Shown: positions 9,002 through 18,781, counted from the stretch's first letter. The stretch is 64,000 bases of DNA from Acinetobacter bereziniae LMG 1003 = CIP 70.12 (GCF_000368925.1 NZ_KB849756.1:404823-468822), one strand, 5' to 3'. The notes: a model not told the origin generated them from the sequence alone. Program-made: numbers and translations.

Positions 9002-10264
9002 TTAAAACCACCCTTTACTGCCTTTTAAAAGCTTATCCGCACAACGCAGCGTTTCCTGAGTCAATCCCCACAGACGATAGTCACCTGTGATTGAACCAAT
9101 TGCAAAATTATGGGTATAAGCAAAACTGAGTTCGCGCTGCGGATCACACCAAGCTCCAGAACCATTATAACCAATATGACCAAAGCCTTGTTTTGCACGC
9201 TTCCCCATGCTAATGACACGATGATAGCCTAGACGCCATTTCATCGGAATTGGCATGACACGATCTCTCTTAATCGATTGAATTTGACTTAATTCAGCAA
9301 AAACTTCAGGGCGAATAAATACTTTTCCATCCCAAACACCTTTATTTGCCATCATGGCATAAACTTTTGCCAAACTATTTGCAGTAAATACACCATTGGC
9401 TGCTGGAATAATCGCCTGCAATCCTTGATCACTGAAAAAACTAAAATCGCGCATTCCTTTTGGCACCATCGCATCTAAAAAGTCTTGCGGATTCTGACCA
9501 GTTAATTCCACCAATTTATCTGAAAAAGAGGGTTTGCGTTGCTTGGCTTTGTTTTTAGTTGATTTACCTTCTGCTTTTTGTTCGGGTATTGCTTTCTGAA
9601 TCAAACGCGCAACACGATTTAATTCGGTGTTAGGTACACCAAAATATGCACCATCAAGTTGCAGTGGTTCCACTAGGTATTTTTGCATTAACACAGTAAG
9701 TGGCTGTTGAGTTGCTTTTTCCAATACACCTCCAACCAACCAACCAAAAGTGAGTGCCTGATAAGCAATATCTGTACCTATTGCAAAACGCGGAGTCGCC
9801 TTTTCAAGCACTTTAAGCATATGCTGCCAATCCGCCATTTCCACGGCGCTGTTGATGATATTTCGGATATCATACAAGCCGCTTTGATGGCTGAGAATAT
9901 GACGTAAAGTCATATTTTGTTTACCATTTTCACCAAACTCAGACCAATAATTTACAATAGGCGTATCGTAATCTAAATAGCCTTCACTCACGAGAATATG
10001 CGCTAAGGTCGCAAGAATACCCTTTCCTGTGGAATAACAAACAGATAATGTATGCTCATTCCATTGTTCTGTTAGAGATTTCTGCCCCGTATAAATATCT
10101 ATAACTTTCTCTTGCTGGAAATATACAGTTAAAGCAGCTCCACCATTTTCACATCGACCATCCTGTAAACGGCTAAATTGAATTGCAAGATCTTCAAAAC
10201 GCTCATCTACATAACCTTGATAATTTTTAGTATTTGCAAAAATAATATCCGTCAAGCTACTCAT
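9002..10264 (-). CDS. Serine hydrolase, class C beta-lactamase fold esterase
   Basis: 420 residues of the beta-lactamase/EstB family. The nucleophile motif STGK is at residues 78-81, the LRHILSHQSGL segment follows as in family VIII esterases, a Tyr in DIAYQALTFGW is the likely second catalytic residue, and GHIGYNGSG replaces the KTG box. No signal peptide is visible, favouring a cytoplasmic esterase rather than a periplasmic lactamase. A Lys-rich insertion lies near residues 225-245. It converges on the TetR gene and is downstream of a terminator that closes the MaoC gene, so it is probably transcribed alone. Confidence 0.85.
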   Translation of the reverse strand: MSSLTDIIFANTKNYQGYVDERFEDLAIQFSRLQDGRCENGGAALTVYFQQEKVIDIYTGQKSLTEQWNEHTLSVCYSTGKGILATLAHILVSEGYLDYDTPIVNYWSEFGENGKQNMTLRHILSHQSGLYDIRNIINSAVEMADWQHMLKVLEKATPRFAIGTDIAYQALTFGWLVGGVLEKATQQPLTVLMQKYLVEPLQLDGAYFGVPNTELNRVARLIQKAIPEQKAEGKSTKNKAKQRKPSFSDKLVELTGQNPQDFLDAMVPKGMRDFSFFSDQGLQAIIPAANGVFTANSLAKVYAMMANKGVWDGKVFIRPEVFAELSQIQSIKRDRVMPIPMKWRLGYHRVISMGKRAKQGFGHIGYNGSGAWCDPQRELSFAYTHNFAIGSITGDYRLWGLTQETLRCADKLLKGSKGWF

Positions 10265-10295
10265 TTTCCTACCCTATTTTTATTCATGCCTTTTT

Positions 10296-10330
10296 ATTAA
10301 AAAAGCCTAAATCATCTCGACTTAGGCTTT
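10296..10330 (-). terminator. Intrinsic terminator after the MaoC gene
   Basis: On the minus strand, arms AAAGCCTAA and TTAGGCTTT with an 11-base loop, followed by a run of T. Lies 11 bases beyond the MaoC stop codon and ends the FabG-MaoC transcription unit. Confidence 0.8.
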
Positions 10331-10340
10331 GTATTTTATC

Positions 10341-11195
10341 TTATAAAGTTTTCACTACACCAGATACATGCGGTTTTTGTGACTTTTGATTACGAATCAG
10401 AAAATCAGTATCTTTGCCTGATGTTGCTGTCAAGAATTCAACCGTTGAAGGTAAATACATGGGTAATTTAAAGACAACATCTGCCTCATAAGCATCTGGT
10501 AAATTCAGACTCGCTAAAACTCTTGCTTTACTCCACATCCCATGAGCAATCGCTTGTTTAAAACCAAAGGCTTTTGCAGTCAACGCATGAATATGAATCA
10601 GATTAAAATCGCCTGATGTGATTGCATAACGACGACCTGTATTTTCAGAAACTTCCCATACCGCAGCGACTTGGAAATTAGGCTCTTTGGACTCTTTGGC
10701 TTTTTCAGAAACCACACCTTGTGTTTTTTGACGTGCCAAATAAGTGGTTAAACCTTGCATAACGATCTCATTACCTACTTTTGCAGTAGTTACAAAATCA
10801 AATTGAACACCTTTATCATGCGGTTTTAATTCACCAAATTGACACGATAAAGTTAACTGTTCATTCACACCAATTTTACGTGTCTGTTTTACTTGGTTGC
10901 GGATATGCACCAAACCCAAAATTGCAAAAGGAAATGCTTCTGAAGTCATCATATGCATTTGCAAACTTTGTGATAAAACAGCCAAATAAATTGCTGGAAT
11001 ATATCCATTGTTCTTAAAACCACATACTTCATTATAAGCTTTTAAATGGTTTGGATCGATTTTAAATGAGTCCACCACATATTCAACTTGCGGTAGTACC
11101 TTTTCACCTTTTGGCTTTTTAAAAACCAAACCCTGAATGACTTTTGGATAAGCTAAATATGGTTTTGGAAGTTGACTAAAATGGCGAGTATTCAT
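10341..11195 (-). CDS. MaoC-like (R)-specific enoyl-CoA hydratase
   Basis: 284 residues with an N-terminal degenerate hotdog domain and a C-terminal MaoC domain holding the hydratase-2 motif DFNLIHIHALTAKAFGF followed by AIAHGMW, where Asp and His are catalytic. It would hydrate trans-2-enoyl-CoA to (R)-3-hydroxyacyl-CoA in the cytoplasm. The start at 11195 is chosen because AAAGG lies seven bases before this ATG; an upstream TTG in frame overlaps that site. It follows the large FabG on the same strand, pairing an (R)-3-hydroxyacyl reductase with a matching hydratase. Confidence 0.88.
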   Translation of the reverse strand: MNTRHFSQLPKPYLAYPKVIQGLVFKKPKGEKVLPQVEYVVDSFKIDPNHLKAYNEVCGFKNNGYIPAIYLAVLSQSLQMHMMTSEAFPFAILGLVHIRNQVKQTRKIGVNEQLTLSCQFGELKPHDKGVQFDFVTTAKVGNEIVMQGLTTYLARQKTQGVVSEKAKESKEPNFQVAAVWEVSENTGRRYAITSGDFNLIHIHALTAKAFGFKQAIAHGMWSKARVLASLNLPDAYEADVVFKLPMYLPSTVEFLTATSGKDTDFLIRNQKSQKPHVSGVVKTL

Positions 11196-11376
11196 ACTAG
11201 ACCTTTGCAAATTAATTCTTATTAAATATTAAAAAATCCAACACTAACGTTGGAAATCACGAATTATCAGTTAGAAAATGCAGTGTTTTCATACAGAAGT
11301 TAATCAGAGGCTGATTCACATCAATGAACCACACCTCTCATTTCCTGCACATTAAAACAGGACATTGCTTTAGGGA

Positions 11377-12768
11377 TTATGCACCCAATAAGCTTTGACC
11401 ACAAACACGTACGATATTTCCATTTAAACCAGTAGAAGCTGAAGAAGCAAATAGCGCAATAGTTTCAGCAACATCAACAGGTAAACCACCTTGACTCATT
11501 GAGTTCATACGGCGACCTGCTTCGCGGATTGCAAATGGAATGGCAGCTGTCATTTGAGTTTCAATAAAACCAGGAGCAACAGCATTAATGGTAATTCCAT
11601 TTTTAAGTACAGGCGCTGTAAATTTAACTAAACCGATCACACCTGCTTTAGATGCGGCATAGTTGGTTTGACCTAGGTTACCTGCAATACCAGAAATTGA
11701 AGATACACAGACGATACGACCATTGGCATTTAACCCATCATTAGACAGTAAATAATCGTTGATACGTTCAGCAGCAGAAAGATTGATGTTGATGACAAGG
11801 TCCCACATCTCTTGTTTCATATTTGCCAAAGTTTTATCTCGTGTAATACCGGCATTATGAACAATAATATCCAAACCACCGTGCTGAGCTGCAGCAGCTT
11901 TGATTTTTTCACCAGCATCTGCAGCTGTAATATCAATCGCTAAAGTTGAACCACCGATTTCACCAGCAACGCGGTCTAGATCTGTTTGTTGTGGCGGTAC
12001 ATCTAAACAAATCACATGCGCACCATCACGCGCCAATACATGTGCAATTGCTTCACCGATACCACGACTTGCGCCAGTCACTAACGCGGTCTTACCTGCA
12101 AGTGGTTTCGCCCAATCCACATCAACAAGGTCACCTTTAGAAACACGAATCACTTGTCCAGAAACATAAGCTGAACGTGGAGAAATAGCAAAACGTAACG
12201 CTGACTCCAAGTTTTGTGCAGCATCTGCATCAACCAGAATAAGATCAGCAGCGATACCCTTTTTAAATTCTTTACCAACAGATTTAACAAAACCTTCTAA
12301 TGCACGTTGCGCAATCGCCTGTTTAATCGTTGGTGCAGTTTCAGGTGTTAAACCAATGACGATAACACGACCAGAAGTCGCAATTTGACGTGCAATAGGA
12401 TTGAAAAATTTGTGTAATTCTTGTAATTGTTCTGAATTTTGAATACCAGATGCATCAAATACAACGGCTTTAAACTTAGACTCTTTATCACCTTCGTTAA
12501 AAGCACCTACATTCAACCCTGATTTTGCAGCGGCTTGCTGTAGCTCTGCATTATTACCTGCATATGTATTCGCATGGATGTTACTTAAAACCTGAGCGAT
12601 TTCACTGGTAAAATGTCCTTTTGGTGCTGCACCAAACAACACAGCACCCTTTACCACAGGCGTCGCAGATTCAAAGCGCTCTAATTGAATTGGTGAAGGT
12701 AAGCCTAGATTTTTAATGACAAATTTACCAATTGGAGATTTTGCAAATGCTTGGTATTGGTCAGACAT
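11377..12768 (-). CDS. fabG: Large 3-oxoacyl reductase, FabG4 type
   Basis: 463 residues, about twice a normal FabG. Residues 1-220 form an extra N-terminal flavodoxin-like domain without obvious catalytic residues; residues 226-463 are a classical SDR with TGASRGIG (231-238), NAG (305-307), catalytic Ser357, Tyr370 and Lys374. High-molecular-weight FabG proteins reduce 3-oxoacyl-CoA or -ACP to the (R)-3-hydroxy form. The MaoC hydratase is downstream and the thiolase is divergent, which together suggest handling of 3-hydroxyacyl-CoA in fatty acid or related acyl-CoA metabolism. Confidence 0.9.
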   Translation of the reverse strand: MSDQYQAFAKSPIGKFVIKNLGLPSPIQLERFESATPVVKGAVLFGAAPKGHFTSEIAQVLSNIHANTYAGNNAELQQAAAKSGLNVGAFNEGDKESKFKAVVFDASGIQNSEQLQELHKFFNPIARQIATSGRVIVIGLTPETAPTIKQAIAQRALEGFVKSVGKEFKKGIAADLILVDADAAQNLESALRFAISPRSAYVSGQVIRVSKGDLVDVDWAKPLAGKTALVTGASRGIGEAIAHVLARDGAHVICLDVPPQQTDLDRVAGEIGGSTLAIDITAADAGEKIKAAAAQHGGLDIIVHNAGITRDKTLANMKQEMWDLVININLSAAERINDYLLSNDGLNANGRIVCVSSISGIAGNLGQTNYAASKAGVIGLVKFTAPVLKNGITINAVAPGFIETQMTAAIPFAIREAGRRMNSMSQGGLPVDVAETIALFASSASTGLNGNIVRVCGQSLLGA

Positions 12769-12993
12769 GTTTGTTATCTCTCATCTCAAATTAATTTTAT
12801 ATAGATCATAAGTTATCTTTAAACTTCAGTGTAATATCTATGATCCATAAGTTTCTGTTAAATCATACTTGAGTTGCCAAAATGATGACTTGACCTGAAA
12901 GAATATGCAAATGTCATTTTAGTCAATTCGAGCAACCCTTGAATATGTTAATGTAAGCCCTAAGAATATTGCGAACATGCTTGGAAAAGCCTT

Positions 12994-14529
12994 ATGAGCA
13001 AAACAACTCAAGACAATTCAAATGTTGAAAATTCTGCAACAGAATCTGTGTCAAATACATCAAAAGCTCGTACTCGTACGACCAAGACTGCAAACACAAC
13101 TTCTGTAGCAGCAACTGCAGCAAGCACGACAAAAAAACCGGCTCGTGCTACAACTACAGCTTCACGTAGTAAAAGTGCTGCATCAACCACAAAAAAAGCA
13201 ACCCCATCATCTACTAAAACTCAAACTTCTGGTCAACAGGACAAAACTATGAGTCAAAGCACTGTACGTCGTGTCGCAATTATCGGTGGTAACCGTATTC
13301 CTTTTGCGCGTTCAAATGGTCCATATTTCCGTGCTTCAAACATGGATATGCTAACAGCCGCTTTAAACGGCTTGGTTGAACGTTTCAACTTACAGGGTCA
13401 ACGCTTGGGTGAAGTTGTCGCAGGTGCTGTTTTAAAACATAGCCGTGATTTTAACATGACACGCGAATGTGTTCTCAATACACAGCTTGCTCCTGAAACA
13501 CCAGCTTACGACATTCAACAAGCGTGTGGTACTGGCTTACAAGCTGCTTTTTTGGTTGCCAATAAGATTGCATTAGGTCAAATTGAAGTCGGCGTTGCTG
13601 GTGGTGTTGATACAACATCTGACGCTCCAATCGCATTTGGTGATGGTCTGCGTAAAGCATTGCTTGAACTCAACATTGCAAAAACAGGTAAAGATCGTCT
13701 TAAAGCATTGGCAAAAATCAATGTTAAAGATTTGATGGACGCGCCAAAAAATGGTGAACCTCGTACAGGTTTATCTATGGGTGACCACCAAGCAATTACT
13801 GCTTTAGAGTGGGGTATTCCTCGTGAAGCTCAGGATGAACTCGCAGCATCATCACATCAAAAAATGGCGAAAGCCTATGAAGAAGGTTTCTTTGACGATC
13901 TAATCACACCATTCATGGGATTAGACAAAGACAATAACTTACGCCCAGACTCTTCAGTGGAAAAATTAGCTAAACTCAAGCCTGTATTTGGTAAAGGTGA
14001 CGTTGCAACAATGACTGCTGGTAACTCTACCCCACTAACAGATGGTGCTTCTGTAGTACTTTTAGCTTCTGAAGAATGGGCAAAAGCCAATGGTCATGAA
14101 GTTCTTGCATATTTAACCTTCAGCGAAACTGCTGCCGTTGATTTTGTTGGTAAAAAAGAAGGTTTATTGATGGCACCTGCTTATGCCGTTCCACGTATGT
14201 TGGATCGCGCTGGCATTAAACTTCAAGACTTCGATTACTATGAAATTCATGAAGCTTTTGCATCTCAAGTACTTTCAACATTAAAAGCATGGGAAGATCC
14301 AAAATTCTGTAAAGAACGTTTAGGTTTAGATGTACCATTGGGTTCAATCGACCGTAGCAAACTTAATGTTAAAGGTTCTTCTTTAGCTGCTGGGCATCCA
14401 TTTGCAGCCACAGGCGGTCGTATTCTAGCGACTGCTGCAAAACTGATTAATCAAAAAGGCTCAGGTCGTGTATTGATTTCAATCTGTGCTGCAGGTGGTC
14501 AAGGCGTAACGGCTATTGTAGAAAAATAA
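12994..14529 (+). CDS. fadI: Acetyl-CoA C-acyltransferase with long N-terminal extension
   Basis: 511 residues. From residue 86 onward it is a complete thiolase: catalytic Cys in QQACGTGLQ, His in GHPFAATGGR, and the second Cys in SICAAGGQG. It would cleave 3-oxoacyl-CoA or condense acetyl-CoA. The first 85 residues are a Ser/Thr/Ala/Lys-rich low-complexity tail unlike the family. An internal ATG at 13249 preceded by AGGA would give a normal 426-residue enzyme, so two starts are possible. Divergent from the FabG/MaoC pair. Closed by a strong terminator. Confidence 0.9.
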   Translation: MSKTTQDNSNVENSATESVSNTSKARTRTTKTANTTSVAATAASTTKKPARATTTASRSKSAASTTKKATPSSTKTQTSGQQDKTMSQSTVRRVAIIGGNRIPFARSNGPYFRASNMDMLTAALNGLVERFNLQGQRLGEVVAGAVLKHSRDFNMTRECVLNTQLAPETPAYDIQQACGTGLQAAFLVANKIALGQIEVGVAGGVDTTSDAPIAFGDGLRKALLELNIAKTGKDRLKALAKINVKDLMDAPKNGEPRTGLSMGDHQAITALEWGIPREAQDELAASSHQKMAKAYEEGFFDDLITPFMGLDKDNNLRPDSSVEKLAKLKPVFGKGDVATMTAGNSTPLTDGASVVLLASEEWAKANGHEVLAYLTFSETAAVDFVGKKEGLLMAPAYAVPRMLDRAGIKLQDFDYYEIHEAFASQVLSTLKAWEDPKFCKERLGLDVPLGSIDRSKLNVKGSSLAAGHPFAATGGRILATAAKLINQKGSGRVLISICAAGGQGVTAIVEK

Positions 14530-14560
14530 GTTCAATTCATCTTAAAACATAATCAAATTT

Positions 14561-14590
14561 AAAAAAGCATCCGTAATGGATGCTTTTTTT
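14561..14590 (+). terminator. Intrinsic terminator after thiolase gene
   Basis: AAAAAAGCATCC, loop GTAAT, GGATGCT and a seven-T tract, 31 bases past the thiolase stop. Confidence 0.9.
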
Positions 14591-14614
14591 ATGTTCATTT
14601 TTATAAGTTATAAA

Positions 14615-14640
14615 AAATGGTTAGCCGAAGCCAACCATTT
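14615..14640 (-). terminator. Intrinsic terminator after large OmpW gene
   Basis: Minus-strand stem AAATGGTTgGC and GCtAACCATTT with a TTCG loop and a T tract, 38 bases beyond the porin stop codon. A second stem-loop (arms CACTATT and AATAGTG, 14646-14670) lies between it and the gene. Confidence 0.8.
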
Positions 14641-14677
14641 AAAACCATCACTATTCTTAGGGAAAATAGTGTTGATT

Positions 14678-15796
14678 TTAAAAACGATACCCTATCCCTA
14701 AATAAGTGATTAAGGGGTCAATATCTACTTTGGTTTTTGAATGAATTAAACGATTGCCTGTATTGGCATCAATCACATCTATTTTGGCTTGATTATTTAA
14801 TTTAGCATAAGACACAGAAGCGATCCCAAACCAATTACTGTCAATGTCATAGGTCGCCCCCAAACTCACGATCGGAGCAATTGCATCAGTTGTTTTGACC
14901 CGAACATAAGGATTGGCGCTGGACGGTTTCCCATCTAAGGCAGCCCCTGCCTTTCCATCCATAACATTCTGAATCATATGCCCAGCTGCAATCAAATCAT
15001 TGTTAATCTGATGATTTAATTTAATATCTGTAAAACGTGAATACATCAATCCCACACCAATATATGGACGAAGTTTGTTTACCCCTGTTTGTCCAAATTG
15101 ATATTGTGCTTCAACTGCTGGTGTCCAAGCACGAACTGACGCAGCTTTAGATTTATTGCCTAAATTGGTTATTGGTATTGCCTGATTTAAATCAATACCA
15201 TCGGGGAATAAGATGCCAACCAGCTCACTGGGTGAAGTTGCTAAACCCGTCATTGGTGCAAAGATTTCCCCTTTTCCTTTGATATCAACTTTTGGCGGAA
15301 TCCCTCCAATCAATTGTAATGAAACATTATCATTAATATAATAATTCAATGTTAACCCCAAGGTATCGACATCATCAGCCTCCAATCCTGTACCTGCTGA
15401 CTGCCAATGCTCTAGACCATGAATATTTGCACTTCCAGCAACCTCTGGCAAAATATTCCCCTTACCATCGGTTAACAACGTCTTCATAAAGTCATCATTA
15501 AGAAACTCAGTTAAAACCTCTTTCTGATTGAATGGAACTCCGCCTAAGTCTTTTCCCATCGCATTCGGATCAACTGAGTTTAAAAAACTGGTTGTTGAAA
15601 TACTGCCGACCGTTGCATTCGTACCATTTTTGACACGGGTATCAATATTAAATGGATTGGCTTTGCCTTGAGGCATGACATGTAACCAACCTGCTGATAC
15701 TGAAAAACGTTTGTATTCATGTGCAGAGCTCAAACTGGCAATAGCGAATAATGAACTTGCAATAACTATTCTTTTTAAAGCAGATGTTTTTTTCAT
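14678..15796 (-). CDS. Large OmpW-family outer membrane protein
   Basis: 372 residues, about 100 more than the paralogue at 283-1089. Signal peptide at residues 1-25 (cleavage after SSA), then VSAGWLHVMPQGKANPF and a C-terminal YLGIGYRF. The extra length lies mainly in two stretches, about residues 45-130 and 175-215 plus 275-300, between strands that match the smaller porin, so they should form surface loops or part of the barrel mouth. Ribosome site AAGGAT six bases before the ATG. It is divergent from the iron alcohol dehydrogenase across a 670-base AT-rich region, which suggests import of a hydrophobic alcohol or related substrate; this is inference. Confidence 0.88.
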   Translation of the reverse strand: MKKTSALKRIVIASSLFAIASLSSAHEYKRFSVSAGWLHVMPQGKANPFNIDTRVKNGTNATVGSISTTSFLNSVDPNAMGKDLGGVPFNQKEVLTEFLNDDFMKTLLTDGKGNILPEVAGSANIHGLEHWQSAGTGLEADDVDTLGLTLNYYINDNVSLQLIGGIPPKVDIKGKGEIFAPMTGLATSPSELVGILFPDGIDLNQAIPITNLGNKSKAASVRAWTPAVEAQYQFGQTGVNKLRPYIGVGLMYSRFTDIKLNHQINNDLIAAGHMIQNVMDGKAGAALDGKPSSANPYVRVKTTDAIAPIVSLGATYDIDSNWFGIASVSYAKLNNQAKIDVIDANTGNRLIHSKTKVDIDPLITYLGIGYRF

Positions 15797-16468
15797 TTTT
15801 TATCCTTAAATTTGAGATTACCCAACCTTGGTAGTCCGCCTAAAAAACATACATAAAAAACAATATTTATGGTTTAAATTCTGATCAACAACATTCACAA
15901 TAATTGATAAAAGATATTTTTATATTATTTATTTTTTTAAAATAATTTTTAATATTTCTTCTATAACAACATATTAATTTTACCATTTAGCATAAATTAA
16001 CAATTATATGATATTTATAAAGTCTATTTTCCATAAAAAAGATTAAAATAAAAATATTAAATATCTCACATAAAATTTCACTTTATATTAATTCAACACA
16101 TTATCAAAAAGTGAGAATTTAATGATTTTTTATAGATTCCTTTCTATCTTGTAAAAATATAAGATAAATATTCATTTATTTGACATTTCACCCTCTGTCA
16201 AAACAAAAAATGCCAAATAAAATTGTTTTTTGATCATTTTGACTTGTTTTAATTCAAACTCGCTAATTTTGGTCTGTAAGATTATAAAGAAAAACTTTAT
16301 ATCTTTTTTTAAACCATATAAATCATCATTTTATTTAGAAAAAAGATAGCTGGGTGTTTGGTAGGTTTTTAGTAGGTATGCAATCTGGTCTGCAATATTG
16401 ATACTCAATCTCAAGGTGAACAACACCTATTGGAAACATGAAATAACAATGGTAGAAGGAATCGCACC
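15797..16468. promoter_or_regulatory. Long AT-rich divergent promoter region
   Basis: 672 bases without a gene between the divergent large OmpW and the iron alcohol dehydrogenase. Very rich in A/T tracts. Near the dehydrogenase it holds repeated motifs GGTAGG and AGTAGG (about 16360-16377), GCAAT repeats and a small inverted repeat AGGTG/CACCT before the AAGGAA ribosome site. Length and composition suggest a regulated promoter region, possibly silenced by an H-NS-like protein; no defined operator was identified. Confidence 0.5.
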
Positions 16469-17641
16469 ATGGCTTTTAAAAATATTGCAGACCAAACAAA
16501 CGGTTTTTATATCCCTTGTGTATCACTTTTTGGACCTGGCTGTGCCAAAGAAGTCGGTACAAAAGCTCAAAATTTAGGGGCGAAGAAAGCGCTCATCGTT
16601 ACTGATGCAGGTTTATTCAAATTTGGCGTTGCTGACATTATTGTTGGATATCTCAAGGAAGCAGGTGTAGAAAGTCACGTATTCCCAGGCGCAGAACCAA
16701 ATCCTACAGATATTAACGTTCACAATGGTGTGAATGAGTATAATGAAAACGGTTGTGACTTTATCGTTTCACTGGGTGGTGGTTCATCTCACGATTGTGC
16801 AAAAGGGATTGGTCTAGTTACAGCTGGTGGTGGTCATATCCGTGATTATGAAGGGATTGATCAAAGTAAAGTACCAATGACTCCGCTTGTTGCAATTAAT
16901 ACAACAGCAGGGACAGCTTCTGAAATGACTCGTTTCTGTATTATTACCAACACAGATACCCATGTTAAAATGGCAATTGTCGACTGGCGTTGTACCCCAC
17001 TTGTTGCAATTGATGACCCTAAACTGATGATTGCAAAACCTGCCGCTTTAACAGCTGCAACTGGTATGGATGCACTGACCCACGCTGTAGAGGCTTATGT
17101 ATCTACTGCTGCAAACCCAATTACAGATGCCTGTGCAGAAAAAGCAATTTCAATGATCAGTGAATGGTTGCGTCCAGCGGTGGCGAATGGTGAAAATATC
17201 GAAGCGCGTGATGCAATGGCATATGCACAATATTTAGCGGGTATGGCTTTCAACAATGCCTCTCTCGGTTATGTACATGCAATGGCGCATCAACTTGGCG
17301 GTTTTTATAATCTTCCGCACGGCGTATGTAATGCGATTTTATTGCCACACGTATGTGAATTTAACTTAATCGCCTGCCCTGATCGTTATGCAAAAATTGC
17401 ACAGTTAATGGGTGTGAATACAGACGGATTAACCACCACTGAAGCTGCTTTTGCTGCAATTGATGCAATCCGTGAATTATCAGCATCCATTGGTATTCCA
17501 TCTGGTTTAGCAGAACTGGGAGTTAAAGCTGAAGATCATGCTGTGATGACATCAAATGCTCAAAAAGATGCCTGTATGTTAACAAATCCACGTAAAGCAA
17601 CTGATGCTCAAGTGATTGCGATCTTCGAATCTGCAATGTAA
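16469..17641 (+). CDS. Iron-containing alcohol dehydrogenase
   Basis: 390-residue group III NAD-dependent alcohol dehydrogenase. NAD-binding GGGSSHDCAKGIG at 103-115; the four metal ligands expected by alignment with FucO are D201, H205, H270 and H284. The sequence resembles the ethanol/methanol dehydrogenase (YiaY, ErcA, Bacillus Mdh) subgroup. It oxidises a primary alcohol to an aldehyde in the cytoplasm. AAGGAA precedes the ATG. An AcoD/ExaC-type aldehyde dehydrogenase and a GAF regulator lie 2-4 kb downstream, fitting a short-chain alcohol oxidation locus; the real substrate is not shown by the sequence. Confidence 0.92.
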   Translation: MAFKNIADQTNGFYIPCVSLFGPGCAKEVGTKAQNLGAKKALIVTDAGLFKFGVADIIVGYLKEAGVESHVFPGAEPNPTDINVHNGVNEYNENGCDFIVSLGGGSSHDCAKGIGLVTAGGGHIRDYEGIDQSKVPMTPLVAINTTAGTASEMTRFCIITNTDTHVKMAIVDWRCTPLVAIDDPKLMIAKPAALTAATGMDALTHAVEAYVSTAANPITDACAEKAISMISEWLRPAVANGENIEARDAMAYAQYLAGMAFNNASLGYVHAMAHQLGGFYNLPHGVCNAILLPHVCEFNLIACPDRYAKIAQLMGVNTDGLTTTEAAFAAIDAIRELSASIGIPSGLAELGVKAEDHAVMTSNAQKDACMLTNPRKATDAQVIAIFESAM

Positions 17642-17705
17642 TTCATTTGTATTTCACTTTACTACTTTAGCTAACAGCTTTTTTTGTTAGCCCATGTTGT
17701 GTTCT

Positions 17706-17737
17706 GGAATATTGTTTCGACAATATTCCTTTTTTTA
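17706..17737 (+). terminator. Intrinsic terminator after alcohol dehydrogenase
   Basis: GGAATATTG, loop TTTCGA, CAATATTCC and a seven-T tract. A weaker stem GCTAAC/GTTAGC lies about 30 bases upstream. Confidence 0.9.
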
Positions 17738-17846
17738 TGTCCTTTTTTAATTTTAACCTAAATGTGACAATACTGATTGTCATAAACATTGAAAAGATCA
17801 ACAACCCTGTCTATGATGCTTAAAACATAAGCGGATTATTTCAGCA

Positions 17847-18689
17847 ATGACAACAACAATCAAAACCATCATCATCACTGGTGCAAATACAGGGATTGGG
17901 CTCGCAACTGCAGAAACATTTGTCAAAGAAGGTCATCACGTTATTCTTGCCTGCCGTAATCCTGAAAAAGCTCAAGCAGCTCAACAATACTTACAATCTT
18001 TTGGCACAGGTCAAGTCGATCATATTACCCTTGATCTGAATAGTCTGGAGCAAATCAATGCGACAGCAAATGAAATTATTTCTAAATATCCTAAAATAGA
18101 TGTATTGGTGAATAATGCAGGTATGATGACACCGAAACTCGAAGCAACAGAAGACGGTTTTGAAAAGCAGATTGGTGTGAATTTTCTCGGTCCATTCTTA
18201 TGGACACTTAAACTGCTTCCGCTTGTCCAAAAGTCAGAACAAGGGCGCATTATCAATTTAGCATCTATGATGCACGTATTAGGCAATATCAAACCAGAAA
18301 TTTTTAAAGCGGATCAAATTAAAAAATATAATGGTGTATTGAGTTATGCAAACAGTAAACTTGCTAATTTATTATTCAGCAATATTCTTGCCCAACAACT
18401 ACAAGGAACCAATGTCACCAGCAATGCACTACATCCAGGTGGAGTAGATTCAGAAATTTATCGCGAACTGCCAAAATGGCAATATGCCATCATCAAGCTT
18501 GGACTCATTCCACCCTCAAAGCCTGCTGAATTAATCAAAAAAATTGCATTTGATCCATCATGGTCAAAACGTAATGGTGAATATGCGAGTTTGCAAACGC
18601 CTGCTTTTCGTTCAGCAAAAGCGAAAAATATGCAACTTGCTCAAAAACTATATGATGTCTCTTATCATCTTGTAAAAGACTATTTGTAA
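17847..18689 (+). CDS. Short-chain dehydrogenase/reductase
   Basis: 280 residues. Classical SDR features: TGANTGIGLATA near residue 10, NNAG near 90, a Ser in NLASMMH and YxxxK in SYANSK. The sequence resembles retinol-dehydrogenase/WWOX-like SDRs that act on bulky or lipid alcohols and ketones. It is followed by an alpha/beta hydrolase in the same direction, 92 bases on. Substrate unknown. Confidence 0.85.
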   Translation: MTTTIKTIIITGANTGIGLATAETFVKEGHHVILACRNPEKAQAAQQYLQSFGTGQVDHITLDLNSLEQINATANEIISKYPKIDVLVNNAGMMTPKLEATEDGFEKQIGVNFLGPFLWTLKLLPLVQKSEQGRIINLASMMHVLGNIKPEIFKADQIKKYNGVLSYANSKLANLLFSNILAQQLQGTNVTSNALHPGGVDSEIYRELPKWQYAIIKLGLIPPSKPAELIKKIAFDPSWSKRNGEYASLQTPAFRSAKAKNMQLAQKLYDVSYHLVKDYL

Positions 18690-18781
18690 TTTTGGGATTT
18701 TATAAAAGTCTGTTGACATTTCATCTAAGCATCTATGAAGTGTTAACAGGCTCTAATTAAATAAATATACAGGAATTCACC

